Assembly (NCBI GenBank): GCA_021741285.1
Contig: JAIOYD010000086.1
Location: 1-6,593, forward strand
Length of the DNA: 6,593 nucleotides
Origin: Rickettsiaceae bacterium
Lineage (GTDB): Bacteria; Pseudomonadota; Alphaproteobacteria; Rickettsiales; Rickettsiaceae
Direction of reading: 5' to 3'
The notes under the pieces are model-generated. The model ran no database searches. It had not been told where the DNA came from and saw only the letters and a program-made list of their open reading frames with translations. Positions 1 through 5,254 of the stretch are shown in pieces. A program made the position numbers and the translations under genes. Position 1 is the first letter of the stretch. Each line of letters starts with the position of its first letter.

Positions 1-183
1 AAATACAGGCACTTCTCTCTCGGAGTACAGTCCTTTAAGCATATTGGTGAGTTCAATAACTTGGCCTCTTGATTCAACATTGCGAGAAAATAGAATAAAT
101 CCAGCAACTTGATGTACCTTAAATAAATCTAGCTCTTCTTGGGTCAATTTTGTGCCACTAATACCGAAAATTATGGGTATCAT
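1..183 (-). CDS. nagZ: Beta-N-acetylhexosaminidase NagZ, N-terminal part (truncated by window edge)
   Basis: This is a 61-codon open frame running off the left edge, starting at ATG 183-181. The protein begins MIPIIFGISGTKLTQEE and continues with GFILFSRN at residues 28-35, then ends VPVF. These match the start of glycoside hydrolase family 3 NagZ: strand 1 with G-[IT]-x-G-T-x-L, then the GxILFxRN segment. The next expected motif, D-x-E-G-G-R-V, would lie just past the edge. The family enzyme is cytosolic and removes GlcNAc from GlcNAc-1,6-anhydro-muropeptides during cell-wall recycling; full members are about 340 residues, so only about one fifth is visible. It follows dnaB by 17 bp on the same strand with no terminator between them, so co-transcription is likely. 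The ribosome binding site is weak (a GGA about 9 nt upstream). The frame stays open upstream into dnaB, but ATG fits the family N-terminus. Catalytic residues cannot be checked. Confidence 0.86.
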   Translation of the reverse strand, partial: MIPIIFGISGTKLTQEELDLFKVHQVAGFILFSRNVESRGQVIELTNMLKGLYSEREVPVF

Positions 184-200
184 AATATTATCCAGATTAT

Positions 201-1652
201 TTAATTTTGTTTATGCGATCTGTCTAGATTACCAACACTGGAGAATTTATCAACATAATATAGCTGAACATTGCCAACCGACCCATTTCTGTGTTTTGCA
301 ATCAATATTTCTGCTATATTATGAGCTCTATCAAGAGCGGCTTGCCATTCAGAATATTTTGGATCACCAGGGGTCGGTTCTTTTCTGCGTAAGTAGTATT
401 CTTCTCTGTACAAGAACATAACTAGATCAGCATCTTGCTCAATTGACCCAGATTCCCGCAAATCTGAAAGTAGAGGTCTTTTATCTTCTCTTTGTTCTAC
501 TGCTCTTGAAAGCTGAGATAGAGCAATAACGGGGATATTTAATTCTTTAGCAATTGCTTTAAGACCTTGAGTAATCTGAGAGATTTCTAGCACTCTATTC
601 TCTGATTTACTAGACCCAGTAAGTAATTGTAAATAATCAACAAAAATAATACCTAAATTATGTTTTCTCTTAAGTTTTCTTGCTCTAGACCTAACAGCTG
701 AAATAGATAGAGCAGGGGTATCATCTATAAAAAATGGCATTTCTGATAACTCAGCAGCTGCCTTGCGTAGATCGTTGTAATGCTCTTCATTTACCTTGCC
801 ATTACGTAAATTTGTTGAATCAACTCTGGCCATCATGGAAAGTAAACGACTTGCTAGCTGTTCTGAAGACATTTCCAAAGAAAAAAAGCCTACTGCGGGA
901 GGCTTTTCTCCTTCCTTAGTCTTTCGTTGCAAAGCTTTGCAAGCATTAAAAGCAAAGTTAATAGCAAAGGCTGTTTTACCCATCGATGGACGTCCAGCAA
1001 CTATAATTAGATCAGAATTTTGAAAACCAGAAAGCTTATTGTCTAGGTCAAGATAACCTGTCGAGATGCCTGTAATATGGTCAGTATTCTTCATCGCTCT
1101 GTTTATGCTACTAAGTGACTCAGCAACTGACTCTCTCATTGGAATAAAGCCTTTTTCTTTCATGCCTTCACTAGCAAGAAGATAAAGTTTATTTTCTGCA
1201 ATTTCTAGTTGCTCCGGAGCTTCTTGCTCTAGAGTAGAGTTATAGGCATCATTAACAATTTCTTCACCGATAGTAATCAAATTTCTCTTGATTGCCGAGT
1301 CGTAGATTATTTTGCCGTAATCATAAGGGTTAATTACAACCATAGCGATTGTTGTTAATCTAATAATATACTCATTGCCTTTTAGTTCTTGGTATAAAGG
1401 ATCTTTCTCAAGTATAGATTTGATAGTAACAGGAGTGGCGCTTAAACCTTTTTCAACTAATATTTCTATAGCATGATAGATTTTTTGATGAAATTTTTCA
1501 TAAAAATGCTCCGCTTTCAAGAACTCATTAATTTGCTCAATTAAATCACTGTTAATAAGAACAGCTCCAAGCAACATCTGCTCTGCATGCACATTGGCAG
1601 GTAACTTTCTTAACAAATCATGGTCTGGTAGTGTTTGACTTATATTTTCCAC
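201..1652 (-). CDS. dnaB: Replicative DNA helicase DnaB
   Basis: This 483-residue protein is the hexameric 5'-3' helicase that unwinds DNA at the replication fork and works with the DnaG primase. The N-terminal domain spans about residues 15-120 (HAEQMLLGAVL at 22-32), followed by a linker and a RecA-like ATPase domain from about 190. Visible motifs are Walker A GRPSMGKT (220-227, K226), FFSLEMS (256-262) with the expected catalytic Glu260, Walker B IIFVDYLQL (335-343, D339), SQLSR (379-383), DLRESGSIEQDAD (397-409) and KHRNGSVG (453-460) with a likely arginine finger at R455. There is no intein. Length is close to E. coli DnaB (471), with a few extra residues around 241-252 before FFSLEMS. 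The start is GTG at 1652-1650; its G is the last base of the trxB TAG (TAGTG), and an in-frame TAA about 20 nt upstream rules out a much longer form. A weak AAGAGA lies about 6 nt upstream, so translation is probably coupled to trxB. An unusual hairpin lies inside the gene (see 881-907). Confidence 0.97.
   Translation of the reverse strand: MENISQTLPDHDLLRKLPANVHAEQMLLGAVLINSDLIEQINEFLKAEHFYEKFHQKIYHAIEILVEKGLSATPVTIKSILEKDPLYQELKGNEYIIRLTTIAMVVINPYDYGKIIYDSAIKRNLITIGEEIVNDAYNSTLEQEAPEQLEIAENKLYLLASEGMKEKGFIPMRESVAESLSSINRAMKNTDHITGISTGYLDLDNKLSGFQNSDLIIVAGRPSMGKTAFAINFAFNACKALQRKTKEGEKPPAVGFFSLEMSSEQLASRLLSMMARVDSTNLRNGKVNEEHYNDLRKAAAELSEMPFFIDDTPALSISAVRSRARKLKRKHNLGIIFVDYLQLLTGSSKSENRVLEISQITQGLKAIAKELNIPVIALSQLSRAVEQREDKRPLLSDLRESGSIEQDADLVMFLYREEYYLRRKEPTPGDPKYSEWQAALDRAHNIAEILIAKHRNGSVGNVQLYYVDKFSSVGNLDRSHKQN
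881..907 (-). terminator. Terminator-like hairpin plus T-run inside dnaB (sense strand)
   Basis: Read in the direction of dnaB, AAAAGCCT (907-900) and AGGCTTTT (891-884) form a perfect 8-bp stem around an 8-nt loop. The 3' arm runs into a seven-T tract (887-881), which is the shape of an intrinsic terminator. It falls in codons 249-258 (EKPPAVGFFS); the T-run comes from two TTT Phe codons of the conserved FFSLEMS motif followed by a TCT Ser codon. The opposite strand has the same stem followed by TTTT, so antisense transcripts could also be affected. The structure is seen directly. Any termination is inference, since translating ribosomes would normally mask it and codon usage in an AT-rich genome could produce it by chance. 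Confidence 0.4.
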
Positions 1653-2596
1653 TACATGTCTCTTAAAAATTTATCAGCCTCTAAAGCTGCCATACAACCC
1701 GTTCCTGCAGCAGTTACTGCTTGACGATAAATTTTATCTTGAACGTCTCCAGCAGCAAACACTCCTTGTATATTAGTCTTAGTTGAGTCTGGTGCTGTAA
1801 TTATATAACCTTCTTCATCCATCGTTAGTTGGTTTTTAAAAAGATCTGTATTTGGTTTATGCCCAATTGCAATAAATACACCAGAGCAGGGCAAATCAGA
1901 TACTTGATTAGATTTAATATTCTTAATTTTTATACCAATTACAGATTTAGGGTTATTAGTACCAACAACTTCTTCTAATTCACTGTCCCAAATCACTGAT
2001 ATCTTATCATTTTTAAATAATTTTTCTTGAAGCATTTTTTCTGCTCTGAATTGATTTCTGCGGTGAATAATATAAACTTTTTTAGCATGATTAGTAAGGA
2101 ACAGGGCTTCTTCAACGGCAGTATTTCCGCCACCTATTACTACAACATTCATGTCTTTGAAGAAAAACCCATCACATGTGGCACACCCAGACACACCATA
2201 GCCTTGAAATTCCTGTTCAGATGGAAGTCCCAACCATTTAGCTTGAGCTCCTGTACAAATTACTACACTATCAGTTTCATACACTTCTCCTGAAGCTGTA
2301 TAGGCTTTGAATGGTCTTTTATTAAGCTCAATTTTTTCAACATAGTCATAAACAAGCTTAGTACCAACTTTTTCTGCTTGTTTCTCCATTTCTTGCATTA
2401 GCCATGGGCCTTGTATTGTTTGGGCAAATCCAGGATAATTTTCAACGTCAGTAGTAATGGTCAGTTGACCACCTGGTTGCATTCCATGTATCAAAATTGG
2501 TTCTAATCCAGCGCGGGCTGCATAAATTGCGGCACTTAAACCCGCTGGTCCTGAGCCAATAATTAGGATTTTAGTTTTAGTAATAGATTGTTCCAT
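1652..2596 (-). CDS. trxB: Thioredoxin reductase (NADPH), TrxB
   Basis: This 314-residue cytosolic flavoenzyme passes electrons from NADPH through FAD and a disulfide to thioredoxin, supporting ribonucleotide reductase and thiol repair. The FAD-binding GSGPAG is at residues 14-19, and GGQLTITTDVENYPG is at 42-56. The redox-active CATC has Cys138 and Cys141. The NADPH-binding GGGNTA is at 155-160, followed by HRR (178-180), the basic group that reads the NADPH 2'-phosphate. The second FAD motif GVFAAGDV is at 278-285. Length matches the low-molecular-weight bacterial type (E. coli 321), and nothing is missing. The ATG at 2596-2594 puts the first FAD motif at the usual distance; the ribosome binding site is poor (GGTAAAG directly upstream). 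It lies 28 bp after the AEC transporter gene, and its TAG stop shares one base with the dnaB start, which points to one transcript. Confidence 0.97.
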   Translation of the reverse strand: MEQSITKTKILIIGSGPAGLSAAIYAARAGLEPILIHGMQPGGQLTITTDVENYPGFAQTIQGPWLMQEMEKQAEKVGTKLVYDYVEKIELNKRPFKAYTASGEVYETDSVVICTGAQAKWLGLPSEQEFQGYGVSGCATCDGFFFKDMNVVVIGGGNTAVEEALFLTNHAKKVYIIHRRNQFRAEKMLQEKLFKNDKISVIWDSELEEVVGTNNPKSVIGIKIKNIKSNQVSDLPCSGVFIAIGHKPNTDLFKNQLTMDEEGYIITAPDSTKTNIQGVFAAGDVQDKIYRQAVTAAGTGCMAALEADKFLRDM

Positions 2597-2624
2597 ACTT
2601 TACCGTATTTTAAGTTGTGATCGA

Positions 2625-3560
2625 CTATGTAGTAAGAATTCCTTCAAGGAAAATCATCGCCATAATGGGCATGTATAGTAAAACAAAGAGCAAAGAAAGC
2701 AATACCGCAGTTGCTACTTTTTCCGGATAAATTTTATACAGTGACGCTAGTACAATTGTATTAGTAGCCATTGGTGCAACGCAGAGCAATTGTAGAGCGT
2801 TATAATAATTAACATCAAGCCATTTAAAATAAAAACGATCCAGTAAAATAAATATATTAAATAATGCTGGATAAAATAGAAATTTGCTAGCAAAAGCCGC
2901 AGCAGTAAATTTTATATCAAAATCAAATTCTTTAATGCTCGATAGAGCGAGTCCAATAGTTACCATACCCAATATTGAGAAAGCGCCTTTCATATTGCTA
3001 ATAAAATCATCAAAAAAATCTGGTAGATGGAAGCCTAAAAGACTCATCGCGCAGCCTAAGAAGAAGGCATTTAAAAGCGGTAATTTTGCTACCCGCAACA
3101 CACTTTGCTTAAATGTACCTACACTTCTTGCACAAAAATAGCACCCAACTGAGGCTTCACAAATAGAAATACCAATCAAGCCAAGCGCATAAATGCTGAG
3201 GGTATGATCATCAAATAGAGCAGCTGCAATCGGCAAAACTACGTAACCACTATTTCCAGTTCCAGCAGATAGAGCTAAAATATTTCTATGTGAATCTTGC
3301 CAAATTTTTCCATATAGCCAATAACTAAAAAGACTTAGTATTGTACATAAAGTGAAAGTTAAGGCTGAAATTCCAAGAGAACTAAATGTTAGTTGGGCGC
3401 TTGTCGGAATGGCAAAAAAAACAATGGGAGCAACGAAATAAAATAGTAAGGAAGTAATACTATCTTTTTCTACATTTGTGAATTTGCCCGACAAAAAGCC
3501 AATTAATACGCTCAAGAGCGAAGATAATACTTTTAAAAATACTAGACTAAATACTGCCAT
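2625..3560 (-). CDS. AEC-family (auxin efflux carrier/malate permease-like) membrane transporter
   Basis: This 311-residue, highly hydrophobic protein has about ten predicted membrane spans (roughly 4-24, 36-53, 59-82, 94-114, 120-143, 160-178, 193-208, 216-240, 253-274, 282-304). That is two sets of five, as is usual for the AEC/Mem_trans family. Two family-like signatures sit in the discontinuous helices: SAGTGNSGYVVLP (98-110), like the GNxGxxxLP region, and CVAPMATNTIVLASLY (260-275). Known bacterial relatives carry malate, malonate or other organic anions, but substrate cannot be read from sequence, so no gene symbol is given. It is first in the minus-strand cluster, 28 bp before trxB. 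The ATG at 3560-3558 gives a normal first helix, but the AT-rich stretch before it has no purine-rich ribosome binding site. A perfect -10 hexamer lies about 60 bp upstream. Family is fairly sure; function is open. Confidence 0.87.
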   Translation of the reverse strand: MAVFSLVFLKVLSSLLSVLIGFLSGKFTNVEKDSITSLLFYFVAPIVFFAIPTSAQLTFSSLGISALTFTLCTILSLFSYWLYGKIWQDSHRNILALSAGTGNSGYVVLPIAAALFDDHTLSIYALGLIGISICEASVGCYFCARSVGTFKQSVLRVAKLPLLNAFFLGCAMSLLGFHLPDFFDDFISNMKGAFSILGMVTIGLALSSIKEFDFDIKFTAAAFASKFLFYPALFNIFILLDRFYFKWLDVNYYNALQLLCVAPMATNTIVLASLYKIYPEKVATAVLLSLLFVLLYMPIMAMIFLEGILTT

Positions 3561-3602
3561 AATATATAATTTTTTATAAGTTGTTTTAGTCTGATATTAT
3601 CG

Positions 3603-3644
3603 TTGATTTGTAAAAATTCATTATAACCATTTACTCAAAATCAA
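3603..3644. promoter_or_regulatory. Imperfect 42-bp dyad, candidate operator
   Basis: Outer arms TTGATTT (3603-3609) and AAATCAA (3638-3644) are perfect inverted copies. The centre, at 3623/3624, is ATTA/TAAC. Comparing the two 21-base halves by eye gives 14 identical positions. The centre overlaps the perfect -10 hexamer assigned to the AEC transporter, which is where a repressor or a shared divergent control site would sit. AT-rich DNA yields such symmetry by chance fairly often, so this is a candidate only. Confidence 0.3.
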
Positions 3645-3648
3645 TCTA
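3620..3648 (-). promoter_or_regulatory. Candidate promoter for the AEC-trxB-dnaB-nagZ cluster
   Basis: On the minus strand a perfect TATAAT (3625-3620) lies about 60 bp before the AEC start codon. A weak TAGATT (3648-3643) sits 17 bp upstream as a possible -35 element. The alternative TTGATT (3644-3639) resembles a -35 better but leaves only 13 bp. The next start codon downstream is that of the AEC gene, so this would drive the leftward cluster. Confidence 0.45.
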
Positions 3649-3697
3649 CCGAATATTTGGCAATTTTACTATGTTACATTAATTGTATAAAAAACTC

Positions 3698-3726
3698 TTG
3701 AATGTTTGGTACAGACGCTATATATT
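3698..3726 (+). promoter_or_regulatory. Candidate sigma70-type promoter for rplY
   Basis: TTGAAT (3698-3703) and TATATT (3721-3726) are separated by exactly 17 bp, matching the consensus at 4/6 and 5/6 positions. Transcription would begin near 3733 and give a leader of about 65 nt before the rplY ATG. A further TATAAA at 3686-3691 lacks a good -35 partner. This is the best-spaced pair in the 238-bp divergent region. Confidence 0.5.
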
Positions 3727-3755
3727 ACGAGGCTTAAAAAGTCTAAAACAATACA

Positions 3756-3771
3756 AAGCTCACAAGGGCTT
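3756..3771 (+). other. Small hairpin in the rplY leader
   Basis: AAGCTC (3756-3761) and GGGCTT (3766-3771) pair over 6 bp, including one G-T wobble, with the 4-nt loop ACAA. It lies in the predicted untranslated leader, 13 nt before the GGAG ribosome binding site at 3785-3788, and has no T-run, so it is not a terminator. Some ribosomal protein genes are controlled through leader structures, but this one is too short to claim that. Confidence 0.3.
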
Positions 3772-3798
3772 ACATAAGAAATTTGGAGATATTTAAAG

Positions 3799-4413
3799 AT
3801 GAGTGAAGCATTAACTCTAGCAGCAGAACTACGAGAAGAATTAGGAACAGGGGCTTCTAGGGCTTTAAGAAAAAAAGGTATGGTGCCTGCGACAATCTAT
3901 GGCGCAGGTAAAGAACCTTTATCTATTGCAATAGAAGAGAAGGAAATAACCAAATATTATAGAAAACCTCAGTATATTTCTCAGTTATTTGAACTTGAAA
4001 TTGGTCAAAAGAAATTTAAAGTTCTGCCAAAAGCAATTCAATTACATCCAATAACTGATATTGTAAGCCATGTTGATTTTGTATTTTTAGAAAATAAAAT
4101 GCAAAAAATGCAGGTACCAATTGTTTACTTAAACAAAGAAAGTTGTTTAGGTGTTAAAAGAGGGGGGTACTTCAACACAGTAAAAAGATTTGCCACAATT
4201 CTTTGTCCAGTAGGCATCTTGCCTCGCAAAATTGAAATTGATGTAATGGCAATGCCAATAGGTTCATCTTTGAAAGCAAAAGACTTATCGATTCCAGTAG
4301 GTGCTAAACTTTTAGAGAATGCTAATTTTGTTATAGCATCAATCGTTGGTAAAAAAGGTAAATCTGATGACATTGACGAAGCTGTAGCTCCAGCTGAAGC
4401 TGCTAAGAAATAA
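3799..4413 (+). CDS. rplY: Large-subunit ribosomal protein L25, CTC (long) form
   Basis: This 204-residue protein binds 5S rRNA in the 50S subunit. Residues about 5-93 form the L25 domain: GTGASRALRKKG (16-27) followed by VPATIYGAG (29-37), then ITKYYRKP (50-57) and HPITDIVSHVDF (83-94). Residues about 100-190 form the additional beta domain found in TL5/CTC proteins, with LGVKRGGYFN at 117-126. The tail is a charged, Ala/Glu/Lys-rich stretch (187-204). The length fits the long form (about 200) rather than E. coli L25 (94). ATG 3799 is supported by GGAG at 3785-3788, a slightly long 10 nt upstream, and by the normal L25 N-terminus. It heads the rightward block, with pth 147 bp downstream; that adjacency is common in bacteria and recalled for Rickettsia. 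Residues 50-57 and 83-97 look distinctly rickettsial. Confidence 0.96.
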   Translation: MSEALTLAAELREELGTGASRALRKKGMVPATIYGAGKEPLSIAIEEKEITKYYRKPQYISQLFELEIGQKKFKVLPKAIQLHPITDIVSHVDFVFLENKMQKMQVPIVYLNKESCLGVKRGGYFNTVKRFATILCPVGILPRKIEIDVMAMPIGSSLKAKDLSIPVGAKLLENANFVIASIVGKKGKSDDIDEAVAPAEAAKK

Positions 4414-4472
4414 GTATACAAGAGCCTGAAATATCATTCTTCATGTATGCGACGCTAGTTCTTTGATTGTTC

Positions 4473-4506
4473 TGTCACCGATATCTAAGCCTTGTGTAGG
4501 ATGACA
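4473..4506. repeat. Stem with repeat-like arms between rplY and pth (possible decayed dispersed element)
   Basis: TGTCACC (4473-4479) can pair with GGATGACA (4499-4506) with one bulged A, around a 19-nt loop that contains the palindrome GATATC. TGTCATCC-type arms recall palindromic intergenic repeats I know from Rickettsiales genomes, so this may be a worn copy of one. The surrounding 4414-4560 spacer holds no open frame of note and no classical terminator; a second weak pairing is GTATACA (4414-4420) with TGTATGC (4444-4450). Only a genome-wide comparison could show whether it is repeated. Confidence 0.3.
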
Positions 4507-4560
4507 AAAACGGAAAGAAAACCTTTTGCAAACCATTTTTAATGTATCGGTTTAAGTAGA

Positions 4561-5124
4561 ATGTTTCTAATTGTTGGCCTTGGTAACCCTGGTAGAGAAT
4601 ATAGCTGCACCCGGCATAATATTGGTTTTACGACTGTAGATGCTTTATCTAGAGAATATCGCTTACCATTTCAAAGTAAATCCAGATTTAATTCTCAACT
4701 TGCACTGGGAGAACATAAATCTAAAAATATTGTACTTTGCAAACCAGAAACTTACATGAATCTATCTGGTGAAGCGGTGCAATCAATCTGTTCATATTAT
4801 AAAATTCCTTTAGATAAAATTATAGTCATTCATGATGATATAGACCTAAAATTTGGCAAGATTGCCCATAAGATAGGCGGAGGAGCTGGGGGGCACAATG
4901 GTTTAAAGTCTATTGATAAACATATTGGGGCAAACTATCACAGAATCAGAATGGGTATTGGTAGGCCAGAGGATAAAGCTTACGAAATATCTGACTTTGT
5001 GCTTGGAAAATTTTCTCAAGAAGAAGAATTATTTATTTTTAGAAATATTGATTTACTCACTCGCAACATGGAGCTGCTAATTTTAGGTGATATTGAAGCA
5101 TTTAAAAAAGCTATTTCTGTTTAA
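4561..5124 (+). CDS. pth: Peptidyl-tRNA hydrolase Pth
   Basis: This 187-residue cytosolic enzyme cleaves the ester bond of peptidyl-tRNAs that drop off ribosomes, returning free tRNA; it is essential in most bacteria. The protein opens with IVGLGNPGREY (4-14) and TRHNIGF (17-23), carrying the catalytic His19 (E. coli His20). KPETYMNLSG (61-70) holds Asn67, HDDIDL (91-96) holds Asp93, and GGGAGGHNGLKSI (106-118) holds Asn113; these match the known catalytic and tRNA-binding positions. RMGIGRP (130-136) and SDFVLGKF (144-151) complete the family pattern. Length is normal (E. coli 194). The ATG at 4561 gives the standard start M-x-L-I-V-G-L, but only a weak AAG-rich ribosome binding site precedes it. 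The gene lies between rplY and ychF, consistent with a translation-related block. Its last codons form one arm of the hairpin at 5105-5148. Confidence 0.97.
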   Translation: MFLIVGLGNPGREYSCTRHNIGFTTVDALSREYRLPFQSKSRFNSQLALGEHKSKNIVLCKPETYMNLSGEAVQSICSYYKIPLDKIIVIHDDIDLKFGKIAHKIGGGAGGHNGLKSIDKHIGANYHRIRMGIGRPEDKAYEISDFVLGKFSQEEELFIFRNIDLLTRNMELLILGDIEAFKKAISV

Positions 5125-5148
5125 AACTAGTGAAAACTATAGCTTTTT
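5105..5148 (+). terminator. Hairpin with T-run overlapping the 3' end of pth
   Basis: AAAAAGCTAT (5105-5114) and ATAGCTTTTT (5139-5148) are perfect 10-bp inverted copies. Inside the loop, GTTT (5119-5122) can pair with AAAC (5134-5137). The 5' arm lies in the last pth codons (Lys-Lys-Ala-Ile), and the stop codon is in the loop. The TTTTT end of the 3' arm gives the layout of an intrinsic terminator, and the A-run on the other arm makes it roughly symmetrical. The stem is AT-rich with only two G-C pairs, so termination may be partial. Confidence 0.55.
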
Positions 5149-5180
5149 ATGTTATGTTTAAATGTTGAAAATATGGATTC

Positions 5181-5189
5181 TGATATAAG
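5181..5189 (+). promoter_or_regulatory. Candidate extended -10 promoter for ychF
   Basis: TGATATAAG contains TATAAG (5184-5189; 5/6 to consensus) preceded by TG at the extended -10 position. There is no good -35 at 17 bp; TTGAAA at 5165-5170 is only 13 bp away. It lies between the pth hairpin and ychF, giving a leader of about 60 nt, which fits a separate start for ychF. A weak GGATT/AATCC pairing surrounds it. Confidence 0.4.
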
Positions 5190-5254
5190 AAAATCCTCTG
5201 TTATTCTAAAGTTTTATAGCAATTAATTCAAAAAATATAGTTAAGGAAATAATT

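Noticed and set aside
206..209. In YchF (protein residues 206-209), NVLE in place of the GTPase NKxD motif, considered as a lost key residue
   Set aside because: NxxE is the normal state of the YchF/OLA1 subfamily and underlies its ATP preference. The start and end given here are protein positions; the codons lie near 5870-5881.
152..421. Plus-strand 89-codon open frame across the nagZ-dnaB junction
   Set aside because: It lies antisense to two recognised genes, has no family resemblance and no ribosome binding site; it is a shadow frame.
2027..2293. Plus-strand 88-codon frame antisense to trxB
   Set aside because: It overlaps the strongly conserved CATC and NADPH regions of trxB and shows no domain of its own.
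2638..2655. Short palindrome TTCCTT/AAGGAA near the end of the AEC gene, considered as a terminator
   Set aside because: At most a 4-5 bp stem with a small loop and no T-run in the sense direction; it is within coding sequence.
4125..4421. Minus-strand 98-codon open frame antisense to rplY
   Set aside because: It is fully explained by the conserved L25/CTC coding sequence on the plus strand; its Ala/Ser-rich content mirrors the rplY codons.
4414..4450. GTATACA/TGTATGC pairing just after the rplY stop, considered as the rplY terminator
   Set aside because: Seven pairs including a wobble, a 23-nt loop and no T-tract; too weak to call.
5175..5196. GGATT/AATCC hairpin before ychF
   Set aside because: Only 5 bp with a 12-nt loop, easily expected by chance in AT-rich spacer; it coincides with the promoter candidate instead.
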